Of a stretch of 6,351 nucleotides of DNA, positions 1 to 5,749 are shown one piece after another. The stretch comes from an uncultured Opitutaceae bacterium (GTDB lineage: Bacteria > Verrucomicrobiota > Verrucomicrobiia > Opitutales > Opitutaceae): positions 1 through 6,351 of the forward strand of contig CAKZMS010000204.1 in the NCBI GenBank assembly GCA_937128785.1, given 5' to 3'. Position numbers and translations under genes: made by a program. Positions within the stretch are counted from its first letter, which is position 1. Every line of letters begins with the position of its first letter. Under the pieces are notes generated by a model. It saw only the letters and a list, made by a program, of their open reading frames with translations, ran no database searches and was not told where the DNA came from.

Positions 1-314
1 CCTCCCATGCCACGGGCATAGTTGCCGAGGAGATACGGCGTGCCGGAAACTTCCCGGAGGCTGAACTCGCTGGTCTTGTCGAGATCGTCGCGGCTCCACA
101 TGAGGTCGCCCGTATCCGGATCATAGGAATGAACCGCACCTTGCGTGCCGATCAGCAGCGTTCCGAGCTCCGTGATCTGATACCAGGTGGGCTTGTTCTT
201 CAGCTTGGCGGACCAAAGTTCGCTCACGGCCTGGGCCGTGGTGGCAAGGAGGGCAAAGACTGCGGCTACGAGCAGAATGTGCCGTTTTGACGAAGAGTAG
301 TTGAAGAGCTTCAT
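1..314 (-). CDS. Exported PQQ-type beta-propeller repeat protein, N-terminal part (runs off left edge)
   Basis: The reading frame starts at ATG 314-312 and stays open to base 1, giving 104 complete codons; the C-terminal part lies outside the window. Residues 1-29 look like a Sec signal peptide: a positive patch (SSSKRH), a hydrophobic core (ILLVAAVFALLATT) and an AQA cleavage site before VSELW. The mature protein begins with SELWSAKL and then GTLLIGTQGAVHSYDPDTGD followed by LMWS, the usual form of a PQQ/quinoprotein-like blade (strand, GT.G.v..yD..TG...W). The family covers BamB-like scaffold proteins and quinoprotein dehydrogenases; too little is present to choose, and no catalytic residues are visible. 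Function therefore stays open: a periplasmic or cell-surface beta-propeller. There is no Shine-Dalgarno sequence; the leader just before ATG is C-rich (cattgcccacc). It is divergent from the ThuA-domain gene, so the two may share the short upstream region. Confidence 0.8.
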   Translation of the reverse strand, partial: MKLFNYSSSKRHILLVAAVFALLATTAQAVSELWSAKLKNKPTWYQITELGTLLIGTQGAVHSYDPDTGDLMWSRDDLDKTSEFSLREVSGTPYLLGNYARGMG

Positions 315-385
315 GGTGGGCAATGGGTCGAGTTTTTGAAAAAGGACGCCCATTCTAGGGAATGCCCCCCATTCCTGCCATACGC

Positions 386-400
386 AGAGGTGCGTAGATG
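386..400 (+). promoter_or_regulatory. Shine-Dalgarno-like AGAGG ahead of alternative ATG 398
   Basis: AGAGG at 386-390 sits 7 bases before ATG 398, which is in frame with the ThuA-domain protein. It is the only good ribosome-binding-site match before any gene start here and is the main argument for the longer 300-residue form. Because the other genes lack such sites, and because the signal peptide begins about 36 residues further on, this may be a chance match. Confidence 0.3.
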
Positions 401-493
401 CAAATCATGAATAAAAGCACGTGCCTCACCTCTACTACCGTCCGATTCGCCGTCCGCGGTTCGGCGTTGTCCGCTGCGAAGATCGATCAGAGT

Positions 494-1300
494 ATGCCCG
501 TCGTTATGAAACTCCTCCTGCTGGTTTCGGTTTTGCTCATGGTGGTGACGGCATCACCCGGATCCGGCATCCGGGTGCATCGCATCGACAAATTGGGGGA
601 GCACTCGGAGACATCCCCGCGATTCGATCACACGGAAGCCCGCGCCGAAGCCACCAGGGTTTTCCCGGAACTGGCCGCCCAACAGGGGTGGAACTTCACC
701 CAGTCGAGCAACAGCGACATCTTCACGGATGAGGGTCTGGCCGAGATCGACGTCATTATCTTCGACAACAATACCGGCATCCTCTTCGACGCTGCCGAGC
801 AGCAGGCGTTTGAAACGTGGGTCAACCGCGGGGGCGGCGTGGTCGGTATTCATGGCGTGACCCATGCGCACAAGGGCGTTGATGAAGCCAATCAGGCCGA
901 ATGGCCCTTCTGGTATGGGCTCTGGGGCGTGTTGCATCAGTCCGGCCCCCAAGACGGTCCGAACGGTCGGCGCGGTTATCCCGATTGGATCGTGATGCAG
1001 CCGCCAGCGGAGGAATGGTCAGACGAAATGCCCCGTCGCTGGCGCTTCGAAAAAGTCGAGTGGTATTTCTGGAACTACCACGAGAGTTTCGGCGACAAGC
1101 ACGTCATCGCGATGGGTGAGGTGCAGGCGAACCAGCCCGGGTTACCCGTCCCCTACCCCGTCACCTGGTGCAGTCGATACGAGGGCGGCCGGGTCTGGTA
1201 TACCAACATGGGACACTACGCGGAGAACTACCGGCAGCGCGAATTCATCCAACACCTGGTCGACGGCGTTAACTGGGCGGCCCGCGGGAGAGGCGAATAG
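494..1300 (+). CDS. Secreted ThuA-domain (trehalose-utilization-like) protein
   Basis: This is a complete ThuA-like domain with a class I glutamine-amidotransferase-like fold. Numbered from the upstream ATG at 398, family features are FTDEGLAEIDVIIF (109-122), the nucleophile-elbow-like turn GGGVVGIH (145-152), the E-W-Y block (221-225) and the C-terminal signature WCSRYEGGRVWYTNMGH (257-273). Family members occur as secreted domains near sugar-utilization genes, but the reaction is not established and none is claimed here. No sugar-metabolism genes are adjacent. I chose ATG 494 because a strong signal peptide follows at once (MKLLLLVSVLLMVV, with a VTA cleavage site before SPGSG). ATG 506 (MKLLLL) is equally good for the signal peptide. 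ATG 398 has the only Shine-Dalgarno-like sequence in the window (AGAGG at 386-390, 7-base spacing), but would put 36 extra, weakly coding residues before the signal peptide. The gene converges on parE. Confidence 0.88.
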   Translation: MPVVMKLLLLVSVLLMVVTASPGSGIRVHRIDKLGEHSETSPRFDHTEARAEATRVFPELAAQQGWNFTQSSNSDIFTDEGLAEIDVIIFDNNTGILFDAAEQQAFETWVNRGGGVVGIHGVTHAHKGVDEANQAEWPFWYGLWGVLHQSGPQDGPNGRRGYPDWIVMQPPAEEWSDEMPRRWRFEKVEWYFWNYHESFGDKHVIAMGEVQANQPGLPVPYPVTWCSRYEGGRVWYTNMGHYAENYRQREFIQHLVDGVNWAARGRGE

Positions 1301-1335
1301 CCCTACCGCCGGGCTGGAATAGCCGGTCGCCGGGC
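1295..1335. repeat. Imperfect tandem repeat at the end of the ThuA gene, with small hairpin
   Basis: The unit at 1295-1314 (GAATAGCCCTACCGCCGGGC) recurs at 1317-1335 (GAATAGCCGGTCGCCGGGC), separated by two bases. The first copy includes the last codon and TAG stop of the ThuA gene, so the second looks like a short local duplication of the gene end. Within copy 1, AGCCC (1299-1303) and GGGCT (1311-1315) can pair into a 5-bp stem with a 7-base loop. There is no T-run after it, so it is at best a weak terminator between the convergent ThuA and parE genes. Confidence 0.55.
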
Positions 1336-1355
1336 CTCAAGGAGAAGCCTGCTGG

Positions 1356-3203
1356 TCAGACCTCGACCAAGTCCTTCTCGACCCGGAGGTTTTCAATGAT
1401 GAAGCCCTGACGGGTCGGGGTATTCTTGCCCATGTAGAAGCCGAGAAGTTTGTCGGTGTCGGGCAGGTTTTTCAGACTCACCGGCTCGAGGCGCATGCCC
1501 ATGCCGATGAAGTCCTTGAACTCGCCCGGGCTGACTTCACCCAAACCCTTGAATCGCGTGATCTCGGCGCTCTTGCCGAGTTCTTTCAGGGCCGCCTGCT
1601 TTTCGGCTTCGGAGTAGCAGTAGATGGTTTTCTTTTTGGTGCGCACCCGGAAGAGCGGCGTCTCCAACACCGTGAGGTGGCCGTTGGTGATCAGCTCGGG
1701 GAAAAATTTCACGACAAACGAAATCAGCAGCAGGCGAATGTGCATGCCGTCCACGTCGGCATCGGTGGCAATGACGACGTTGTTGTAACGCAGGCCGTCG
1801 AGGCCGTCCTCGATGTTCAAGGCGCTCTGCAGGAGGTGAAACTCCTCGTTTTCGTAGATCACTTTTTTGGTGAGGCCGAACGTGTTGAGCGGTTTACCCT
1901 TCAGCGCGAAGACCGCCTGGGTCTGCACGTCGCGACAAGCGGTCAATGAACCGGCAGCGGAATCACCCTCCACGATGAACAAGGTGCTCTCTTCGGCGCG
2001 CTTGTGTTTCGTGTCGAGATGGATGCGGCAGTCACGTAGTTTCTTGTTGTGCAGGTTGGCCTTTTTGGCGCGTTCCTTGGCTAGGCTGCGAATGCCGGAA
2101 AGTTCCTTCCGCTCCCGTTCGCTCGCCTCGATTTTCTTGCGTAGGGTTTCCGCGGCCTCGGCATTGCGGTGCAGCCAATTGTCCAAGTGCTGCTGCATGA
2201 AGCTGGTGACAAACTGGCGGATGCTCGGGCCATCGGGTCCCATGTCGGTCGAGCCGAGTTTTGTCTTGGTCTGCGATTCGAAGATGGGCTCCTGCACCCG
2301 CACTGAAACCGCGGCGACGATCGATTGGCGGATGTCGGCGGCTTCGTATTGCTTACCGTAAAAGTTGCGAATCGTGGAAACAAGCCCCTCGCGGAAGGCA
2401 GCCTGGTGCGTGCCGCCCATGGTGGTATGCTGGCCGTTGACGAACGAATAATACTCTTCGCCGTAGTGGCCGCCGTGGGTGAGCGCCACCTCGATGTCCT
2501 CGGCTTCGAGGTGCACGATGGGATAGAGGGTCTCCCCGGTGAGCTTTTTCTTCAGCAGGTCGGACAGACCACCCGCCGATTTGAAGCTCTTGCCGTTGAA
2601 ATTGAGGGTCAGGCCGCGGTTGAGGTAGGCGTAGTTCCACATCATCTCCTCGATGTATTCGCGCCGAAACGAAAACCCCTTGGTGAACAACTCCTCATCC
2701 GGAGTGAACTCGATGTAGGTGCCGTTGCGTTCGTCGGACTTCGAGACGCGATGCTCCTTGCTGAGCTTGCCGCGTTCGAATTCGACCAGCTTGCACTTGC
2801 CGTCCCGCACGGCTTGGGCGCGGTAGGAAACCGACAAGGCGTTGACGGCCTTTTGACCGACGCCGTTCAGACCAACCGATTTCTGGAACGTCTCGCTGTC
2901 GTATTTGGCCCCGGTGTTGATGATGGACACACAGTCGATGAGTTTGCCCAACGGGATGCCGCGTCCGTAGTCCCGCACGCACAGGGTCCGCTCCGCGAGG
3001 TGTACTTCGATGCGCTTGCCGAAGCCCATGGTGTATTCGTCGATGCAGTTATCGATGGTCTCCTTGAGCAGCACGTAAATGCCGTCCTCCGCGTGGGCGC
3101 CGTTGCCGAGTCGACCGATATACATGCCGGGTCGCAAACGAATGTGCTCCAGCGCGGAAAGGGTTTTGATCGAGTCTTCGGTGTAGTTGTGTTGGGCGGC
3201 CAT
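1356..3203 (-). CDS. parE: DNA topoisomerase IV subunit B (ParE), ATPase and TOPRIM subunit
   Basis: This is the ATP-hydrolysing subunit of a type IIA topoisomerase, which with ParC decatenates and relaxes DNA. The 615 residues are complete for a short ParE; GyrB is usually longer. The GHKL ATPase domain comes first: RPGMYIG (24-30), [10 protein letters not shown] with likely catalytic Glu48 and Mg-binding Asn52, DYGRGIP (78-84) and the ATP-lid motif GLNGVG (111-116). The transducer domain follows, with [14 protein letters not shown] (253-266) and the switch lysine in QTKTKLG (311-317). The TOPRIM domain has EGDSAAGS (412-419, acidic Glu412), DADVDG (481-486, metal-binding acidic residues) and RFKGLGE (550-556). 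[14 protein letters not shown] and the length resemble the ParE form of Bacteroidetes and relatives, so I prefer ParE to GyrB. ParC is not immediately downstream: the next gene is the convergent ThuA gene. There is no Shine-Dalgarno sequence before ATG 3203; the leader is AT-rich (gcaacataa). Confidence 0.95.
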   Translation of the reverse strand: MAAQHNYTEDSIKTLSALEHIRLRPGMYIGRLGNGAHAEDGIYVLLKETIDNCIDEYTMGFGKRIEVHLAERTLCVRDYGRGIPLGKLIDCVSIINTGAKYDSETFQKSVGLNGVGQKAVNALSVSYRAQAVRDGKCKLVEFERGKLSKEHRVSKSDERNGTYIEFTPDEELFTKGFSFRREYIEEMMWNYAYLNRGLTLNFNGKSFKSAGGLSDLLKKKLTGETLYPIVHLEAEDIEVALTHGGHYGEEYYSFVNGQHTTMGGTHQAAFREGLVSTIRNFYGKQYEAADIRQSIVAAVSVRVQEPIFESQTKTKLGSTDMGPDGPSIRQFVTSFMQQHLDNWLHRNAEAAETLRKKIEASERERKELSGIRSLAKERAKKANLHNKKLRDCRIHLDTKHKRAEESTLFIVEGDSAAGSLTACRDVQTQAVFALKGKPLNTFGLTKKVIYENEEFHLLQSALNIEDGLDGLRYNNVVIATDADVDGMHIRLLLISFVVKFFPELITNGHLTVLETPLFRVRTKKKTIYCYSEAEKQAALKELGKSAEITRFKGLGEVSPGEFKDFIGMGMRLEPVSLKNLPDTDKLLGFYMGKNTPTRQGFIIENLRVEKDLVEV

Positions 3204-3302
3204 TTATGTTGCTAATCGGAAGCAGGTCCAAGCTCCCCAAGCCGTGGCGGGCCTGACAAGCGCAAAGCCACTTCCCACGAAAAATAGCAACCCGCCGAGA
3301 CC

Positions 3303-3674
3303 ATGCCGAAGATCACCCGCCTGCCTTTTTTTGTCTATCCCGTGAGCGACATGGCTCGCGCGAAGGCGTTCTATGCCGACGTGCTCGGGCTGACCGAGAT
3401 CGCCAACTGGGACGAACAGTGGGTGGAGTTTGGCATGGCGGAAGACGATACCGGGCCGGCCTTGGCCCTGTCTTCAGTGATGACCGGCGCCGAACCCGGT
3501 GCCCCGGGTGCCGCGGTGGCGCTCGAGTCACCTGATTTCGATGCGATGGTGGCCAAGCTCAAGGACCACGGAGTGGCGTTCGCCCTCGAACCAATGGAAA
3601 CCTCCGTGTGCCACTTCGCGCGTTTCCACGACCCCGACGGCAACCCCATCGTGCTTCACCGGCTTCACGATTGA
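3303..3674 (+). CDS. Single-domain VOC (glyoxalase/bleomycin-resistance/dioxygenase-fold) protein
   Basis: The 123-residue protein matches one VOC module made of two beta-alpha-beta-beta-beta units. The first unit has VSDMARAKAFYADVLGL (14-30), the typical helix and turn after strand one, and WVEFG (40-44). The second has SPDFDAMVAKLKDHGV (76-91) and ends with the family signature FHDPDGNPIVLHRLH (108-122). VOC proteins bind metal in many enzymes, usually through His/Glu at strand ends. Here Glu42 is a plausible ligand, but the usual acidic residue in the last strand appears as His119, so enzymatic activity and substrate cannot be assigned; a binding or resistance role is equally possible. 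It has no signal peptide, so it is probably cytoplasmic. It is divergent from parE with a 99-bp gap and converges on the TIGR03067 gene. No Shine-Dalgarno sequence precedes ATG (leader ccgccgagacc). Confidence 0.88.
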   Translation: MPKITRLPFFVYPVSDMARAKAFYADVLGLTEIANWDEQWVEFGMAEDDTGPALALSSVMTGAEPGAPGAAVALESPDFDAMVAKLKDHGVAFALEPMETSVCHFARFHDPDGNPIVLHRLHD

Positions 3675-3689
3675 GCGCCTGATCCCAAC

Positions 3690-3704
3690 GTAGCGCCGCG
3701 CTAC
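3690..3704. terminator. Compact hairpin between convergent VOC and TIGR03067 genes
   Basis: GTAGCG (3690-3695), loop CCG, CGCTAC (3699-3704) is a perfect 6-bp GC-rich stem, symmetrical on both strands. It occupies most of the 26-bp gap, and its right arm overlaps the TAG stop of the minus-strand gene (3701-3703). Only a short pyrimidine stretch (tcttcc) follows on the plus strand and no T-run follows on the minus strand, so it is a candidate bidirectional terminator, not a classical one. Confidence 0.4.
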
Positions 3705-4048
3705 TCTTCCGCCACCCGCCGGTAACGCACCGTCACCACCGCCGTCCCCGGACCGACCGAAAAGGAGCTCGGACGCGCACTGCCGTCGACGGCGTAGCAG
3801 AGCTGCATGTGGTCACCTCTGATCCGGGCTATCGCGGCAATGGTGTGACCTTTGTGGTCTCCGGCCGTGCCTTTCAGGTCGACGGTGGGCTGTTCGTCAT
3901 CGCCGCCCCAGATCAATTCTCCCTCATCACGACCGTTGGCGGACTCGACCGTATAACGATCGCCCTCGATTCGCAGGGTGGTATCCGGCAACGGGATGGA
4001 ATCTGTGCCGAGTTTGCCGCTCACGGCTTTCCAGGTGCCATCAAACAT
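3701..4048 (-). CDS. TIGR03067-domain small protein, function unknown
   Basis: This 115-residue protein follows the TIGR03067 family pattern along its whole length: an opening FDGTWKAVSG (2-11, family form L.GTW.vvs), LRIEGDRYTV (25-34), PTVDLKGTAGDHKGHTI (54-70), IRGDHMQLCYA (77-87) and RPSSFSVGPGTAVVTVRYRR (92-111). The family is known mainly from Planctomycetes and Verrucomicrobia, often as paralogues; no biochemical role is established, and I claim none. There is no signal peptide or membrane segment, so this copy is probably cytoplasmic; some relatives are exported. The start ATG 4048-4046 places the GTW motif right at the N-terminus, as expected. No Shine-Dalgarno sequence is visible (leader cgttgtattcgcg). 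It is divergent from the AsmA-like gene, with 105 bp between them, where I see no convincing promoter. Confidence 0.85.
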   Translation of the reverse strand: MFDGTWKAVSGKLGTDSIPLPDTTLRIEGDRYTVESANGRDEGELIWGGDDEQPTVDLKGTAGDHKGHTIAAIARIRGDHMQLCYAVDGSARPSSFSVGPGTAVVTVRYRRVAEE

Positions 4049-4135
4049 CGCGAATACAACGTAAGTTAGGGCGCGGGGACGGATTCATGAGATAACGATC
4101 AATCGCCGCAACGGCCTTGGCAAGCCACGCTCCGT

Positions 4136-4145
4136 GCTTAACCTC
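4136..4145 (+). other. Leader word GCTTAACCTC, copy 1 (before AsmA-like gene)
   Basis: GCTTAACCTC ends 8 bases before ATG 4154. The same ten bases occur at 5731-5740, 9 bases before ATG 5750. Neither start has a Shine-Dalgarno sequence. A role in translation initiation is inferred only from position and identity. Confidence 0.4.
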
Positions 4146-4153
4146 CCTGTCTC

Positions 4154-4903
4154 ATGGCTCTCCCCAAAATCGGTAAAATCTTTCTCTGGCTGTCGGGCAT
4201 CGTCGTCATGCTCATCGGCATTCTCGTGCTGGTCGTCACTTTGATGATGGGACGCATCGTCAAAGCCGGCGTAAACACCTACGGACCTCAAATCACTGGC
4301 ACCGAGGTGGAACTCGCCGATGCCGAAGTATCGCTGTTTTCCGGTTCGGCTACACTGACGGGCCTCCGAGTCGGCAATCCCGAAGGATGGGGCGAAGGCG
4401 ACATGGCCACGCTCGGCAAGATCCATCTGGATCTCGATCCCTGGTCCTTGCTGAGCGATACGATCGTGATCGAAGACCTCGATATCGAGGAGCCGGTCTT
4501 CCGCTACGAAATGCAGGGGGACACCAGTAACGTGGAGGTGTTGCTGGGCGCGGTAAACCAAGCCCTGGGAGCTGTTAGTGGGAATGACTCCCCCGCCCCG
4601 GAACCCGAGGCTGTCCCGGAGGTCGACACCGCGGAGACTCTGATCGCCGTCGGTCACTTTGGCCTGCGCGGCGCCAACATCAACGTGAAGGCCGCCGGTC
4701 GCACGGTTGATGCCACCATGCCCGATATCGAGATGAACAATCTGGGCACGCCCGAACAGGGCCTCACTCCCACGGATCTCACCCTGACGCTAAGCAAAAA
4801 GGTTTTGTCCGAAATCGCCACCGCTGCGGCCAAGGCGATGGTGCAGAACAAAATTGAAGAGTCGATCGGCGGGAAGATCCGCGGAATCTTTGGTGGCGAC
4901 TGA
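4154..4903 (+). CDS. AsmA-like membrane-anchored periplasmic protein
   Basis: The 249-residue protein has one N-terminal membrane segment at about residues 9-32 (IFLWLSGIVVMLIGILVLVV), which should anchor it in the inner membrane with the rest in the periplasm. The next part, GTEVELADAEVSLFSGSATLTG (49-70), LRVGNPEGW (71-79), HLDLDPWSLLSD (91-102) and IVIEDLDIEEPVFRYE (104-119), follows the N-terminal pattern of AsmA/DUF748-type proteins, envelope proteins of the repeating-beta-groove type linked to lipid transport or outer-membrane homeostasis. A Pro/Glu-rich linker (about 145-158) and a second beta segment (162-192) follow, then an Ala-rich helical tail (214-236). It is much shorter than E. 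coli AsmA, so I assign only the family and not a transport activity. The DsbA-like gene follows 34 bp downstream and is probably in the same transcript. Confidence 0.85.
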   Translation: MALPKIGKIFLWLSGIVVMLIGILVLVVTLMMGRIVKAGVNTYGPQITGTEVELADAEVSLFSGSATLTGLRVGNPEGWGEGDMATLGKIHLDLDPWSLLSDTIVIEDLDIEEPVFRYEMQGDTSNVEVLLGAVNQALGAVSGNDSPAPEPEAVPEVDTAETLIAVGHFGLRGANINVKAAGRTVDATMPDIEMNNLGTPEQGLTPTDLTLTLSKKVLSEIATAAAKAMVQNKIEESIGGKIRGIFGGD

Positions 4904-4937
4904 TGATCTATCGGCCCCGTTGTCCGTAGACCCGGTC

Positions 4938-5609
4938 ATGACTGCTCCCGTATCTGTTACCTACTTCATTGAAGTCCTCTCCTCGTGGTGCCACTGGGCT
5001 GAGCCCGCTTGGGTGGAACTTCGCCAGCGCTATGCGGGCCGGGTGGATTTCTCCTGGCAGGTGGCGTTGATGCGCCCGGAGGATTTTCCGGTGTCCGCCG
5101 CGCAATGCGACTGGTTCTACCGCCGCAGCGGTACGCACGTGAACTCTCCCTACATGCTCAACTCGGGTTGGTTCGAAGCCGACCGGGCCGGGCACTATGA
5201 AGCGCCCAATTGGGTCGCCGAGGCGGGAAAGGATCTTGTCGGCGAGGACGATGACCGCATTCGCGTAGCTTTGTCCGAAGCGGCCATGCGCGAGGGCCGG
5301 AAAATCGGCAACTTGGCAACCTCCGTCGAAATCGCCGCCGCCGCGGTCGGCATCGACGCCGGCCAACTGCAGGCCGCCGCCGAGTCGACCGCGGTGCAGG
5401 AGCGGGTGGCAGCCTCCACCCAGCGCTTTTTCGACCACCAGCTTAGCCAACGCCCAGCCTTCATTATCGAAAGCTCGATCGGCGACCAAGCGACGTTCTC
5501 CGGACTTTGGACCGCCCCTCCCCTGGTGGCTACGATTGATGCGATGTTGGCCGATGCTGCTCGTTATGAGACCTTTGCCGCCCATCACGGCGGTCCGCCC
5601 ACTGCCTGA
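4938..5609 (+). CDS. DsbA-family (FrnE-like) thioredoxin-fold protein with CHWA active-site motif
   Basis: The 223-residue protein has a DsbA/2-hydroxychromene-2-carboxylate-isomerase-like layout. It opens with strand VTYFIEVLSSWC (7-18) and the active-site region CHWA (18-21). A helical insert contains YRRSGTHVNSPYMLNSGWFE (61-80). The late segment QRPAFIIESSIG (171-182) carries the likely cis-proline Pro173, and ATFSGL (185-190) is typical of the end of the fold. The second Cys of the CxxC pair is Ala21, so disulfide exchange by the standard two-cysteine mechanism is unlikely; a one-cysteine, glutathione-dependent or isomerase role is possible, with unknown substrate. There is no signal peptide, so it is cytoplasmic. 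I start it at ATG 4938 because upstream in-frame starts are only TTG/GTG codons overlapping the AsmA-like gene. No Shine-Dalgarno sequence is visible. It lies 34 bp after the AsmA-like stop, so an operon is likely. Confidence 0.88.
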   Translation: MTAPVSVTYFIEVLSSWCHWAEPAWVELRQRYAGRVDFSWQVALMRPEDFPVSAAQCDWFYRRSGTHVNSPYMLNSGWFEADRAGHYEAPNWVAEAGKDLVGEDDDRIRVALSEAAMREGRKIGNLATSVEIAAAAVGIDAGQLQAAAESTAVQERVAASTQRFFDHQLSQRPAFIIESSIGDQATFSGLWTAPPLVATIDAMLADAARYETFAAHHGGPPTA

Positions 5610-5617
5610 ATCGGTCG

Positions 5618-5658
5618 GATCAAACCCGGTTCGATTTATCCCGAAAACGCGTTTGATC
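5618..5658. repeat. Inverted repeat GATCAAAC ... GTTTGATC over the -35 region
   Basis: GATCAAAC (5618-5625) and GTTTGATC (5651-5658) form a perfect 8-bp inverted repeat around a 25-base centre that itself contains a short TTCG/CGAA pairing (5630-5633 with 5642-5645). The right arm includes the -35 element of the promoter below. It could be an operator for a dimeric regulator, or an RNA hairpin ending the DsbA-like transcript, though there is no T-run. Chance cannot be excluded. Confidence 0.45.
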
Positions 5659-5680
5659 GCAGATCTGAATAAGCTATAGT
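5653..5680 (+). promoter_or_regulatory. Sigma-70-like promoter for the exported protein gene at 5750
   Basis: The -35 element TTGATC (5653-5658, first four bases match consensus) and the -10 element TATAGT (5675-5680, five of six match) are separated by 16 bases. Transcription should begin near 5687, leaving a leader of about 60 bases before ATG 5750. It is the best promoter match I see in the window. The -35 box coincides with an inverted-repeat arm. Confidence 0.6.
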
Positions 5681-5730
5681 GGGCAGCCTTTCGTCAGAGT
5701 TAGCCCCCTTTTGTTCAGAGACTCCCTCTA

Positions 5731-5740
5731 GCTTAACCTC
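5731..5740 (+). other. Leader word GCTTAACCTC, copy 2 (before exported protein gene)
   Basis: This is identical to 4136-4145 and lies 9 bases before ATG 5750 (8 in copy 1). It sits in the predicted untranslated leader of the transcript from the promoter at 5653-5680, so here it would be RNA, not promoter DNA. Confidence 0.4.
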
Positions 5741-5749
5741 ACTCACAAT

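Noticed and set aside
352..380. TGGCAG-17-TAGAAT promoter pair for the beta-propeller gene (minus strand)
   Set aside because: The -35 matches consensus at only two of six positions; spacing alone is not enough support.
2325..3215. Long plus-strand open frame antisense to parE (296 codons)
   Set aside because: parE on the other strand has every expected motif; long antisense frames are common in GC-rich genes, and this one shows no recognisable domain.
3204..3222. TTGGAC/CATAAA promoter pair upstream of parE
   Set aside because: The -10-like CATAAA overlaps the start codon, so transcription would begin inside the gene; the -35 match is also poor.
4085..4657. Minus-strand open frame opposite the AsmA-like gene
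   Set aside because: The plus-strand product has a membrane anchor and AsmA-type motifs; the antisense product is His/Asp-rich and resembles nothing known to me.
4854..4937. N-terminal extension of the DsbA-like protein from TTG 4854
   Set aside because: It starts with TTG, overlaps the AsmA-like coding region by 50 bases, and the thioredoxin fold begins right after ATG 4938.
4908..5588. Minus-strand open frame opposite the DsbA-like gene
   Set aside because: It is a mirror of a well-supported gene, has no recognisable motifs, and its product is low in complexity.
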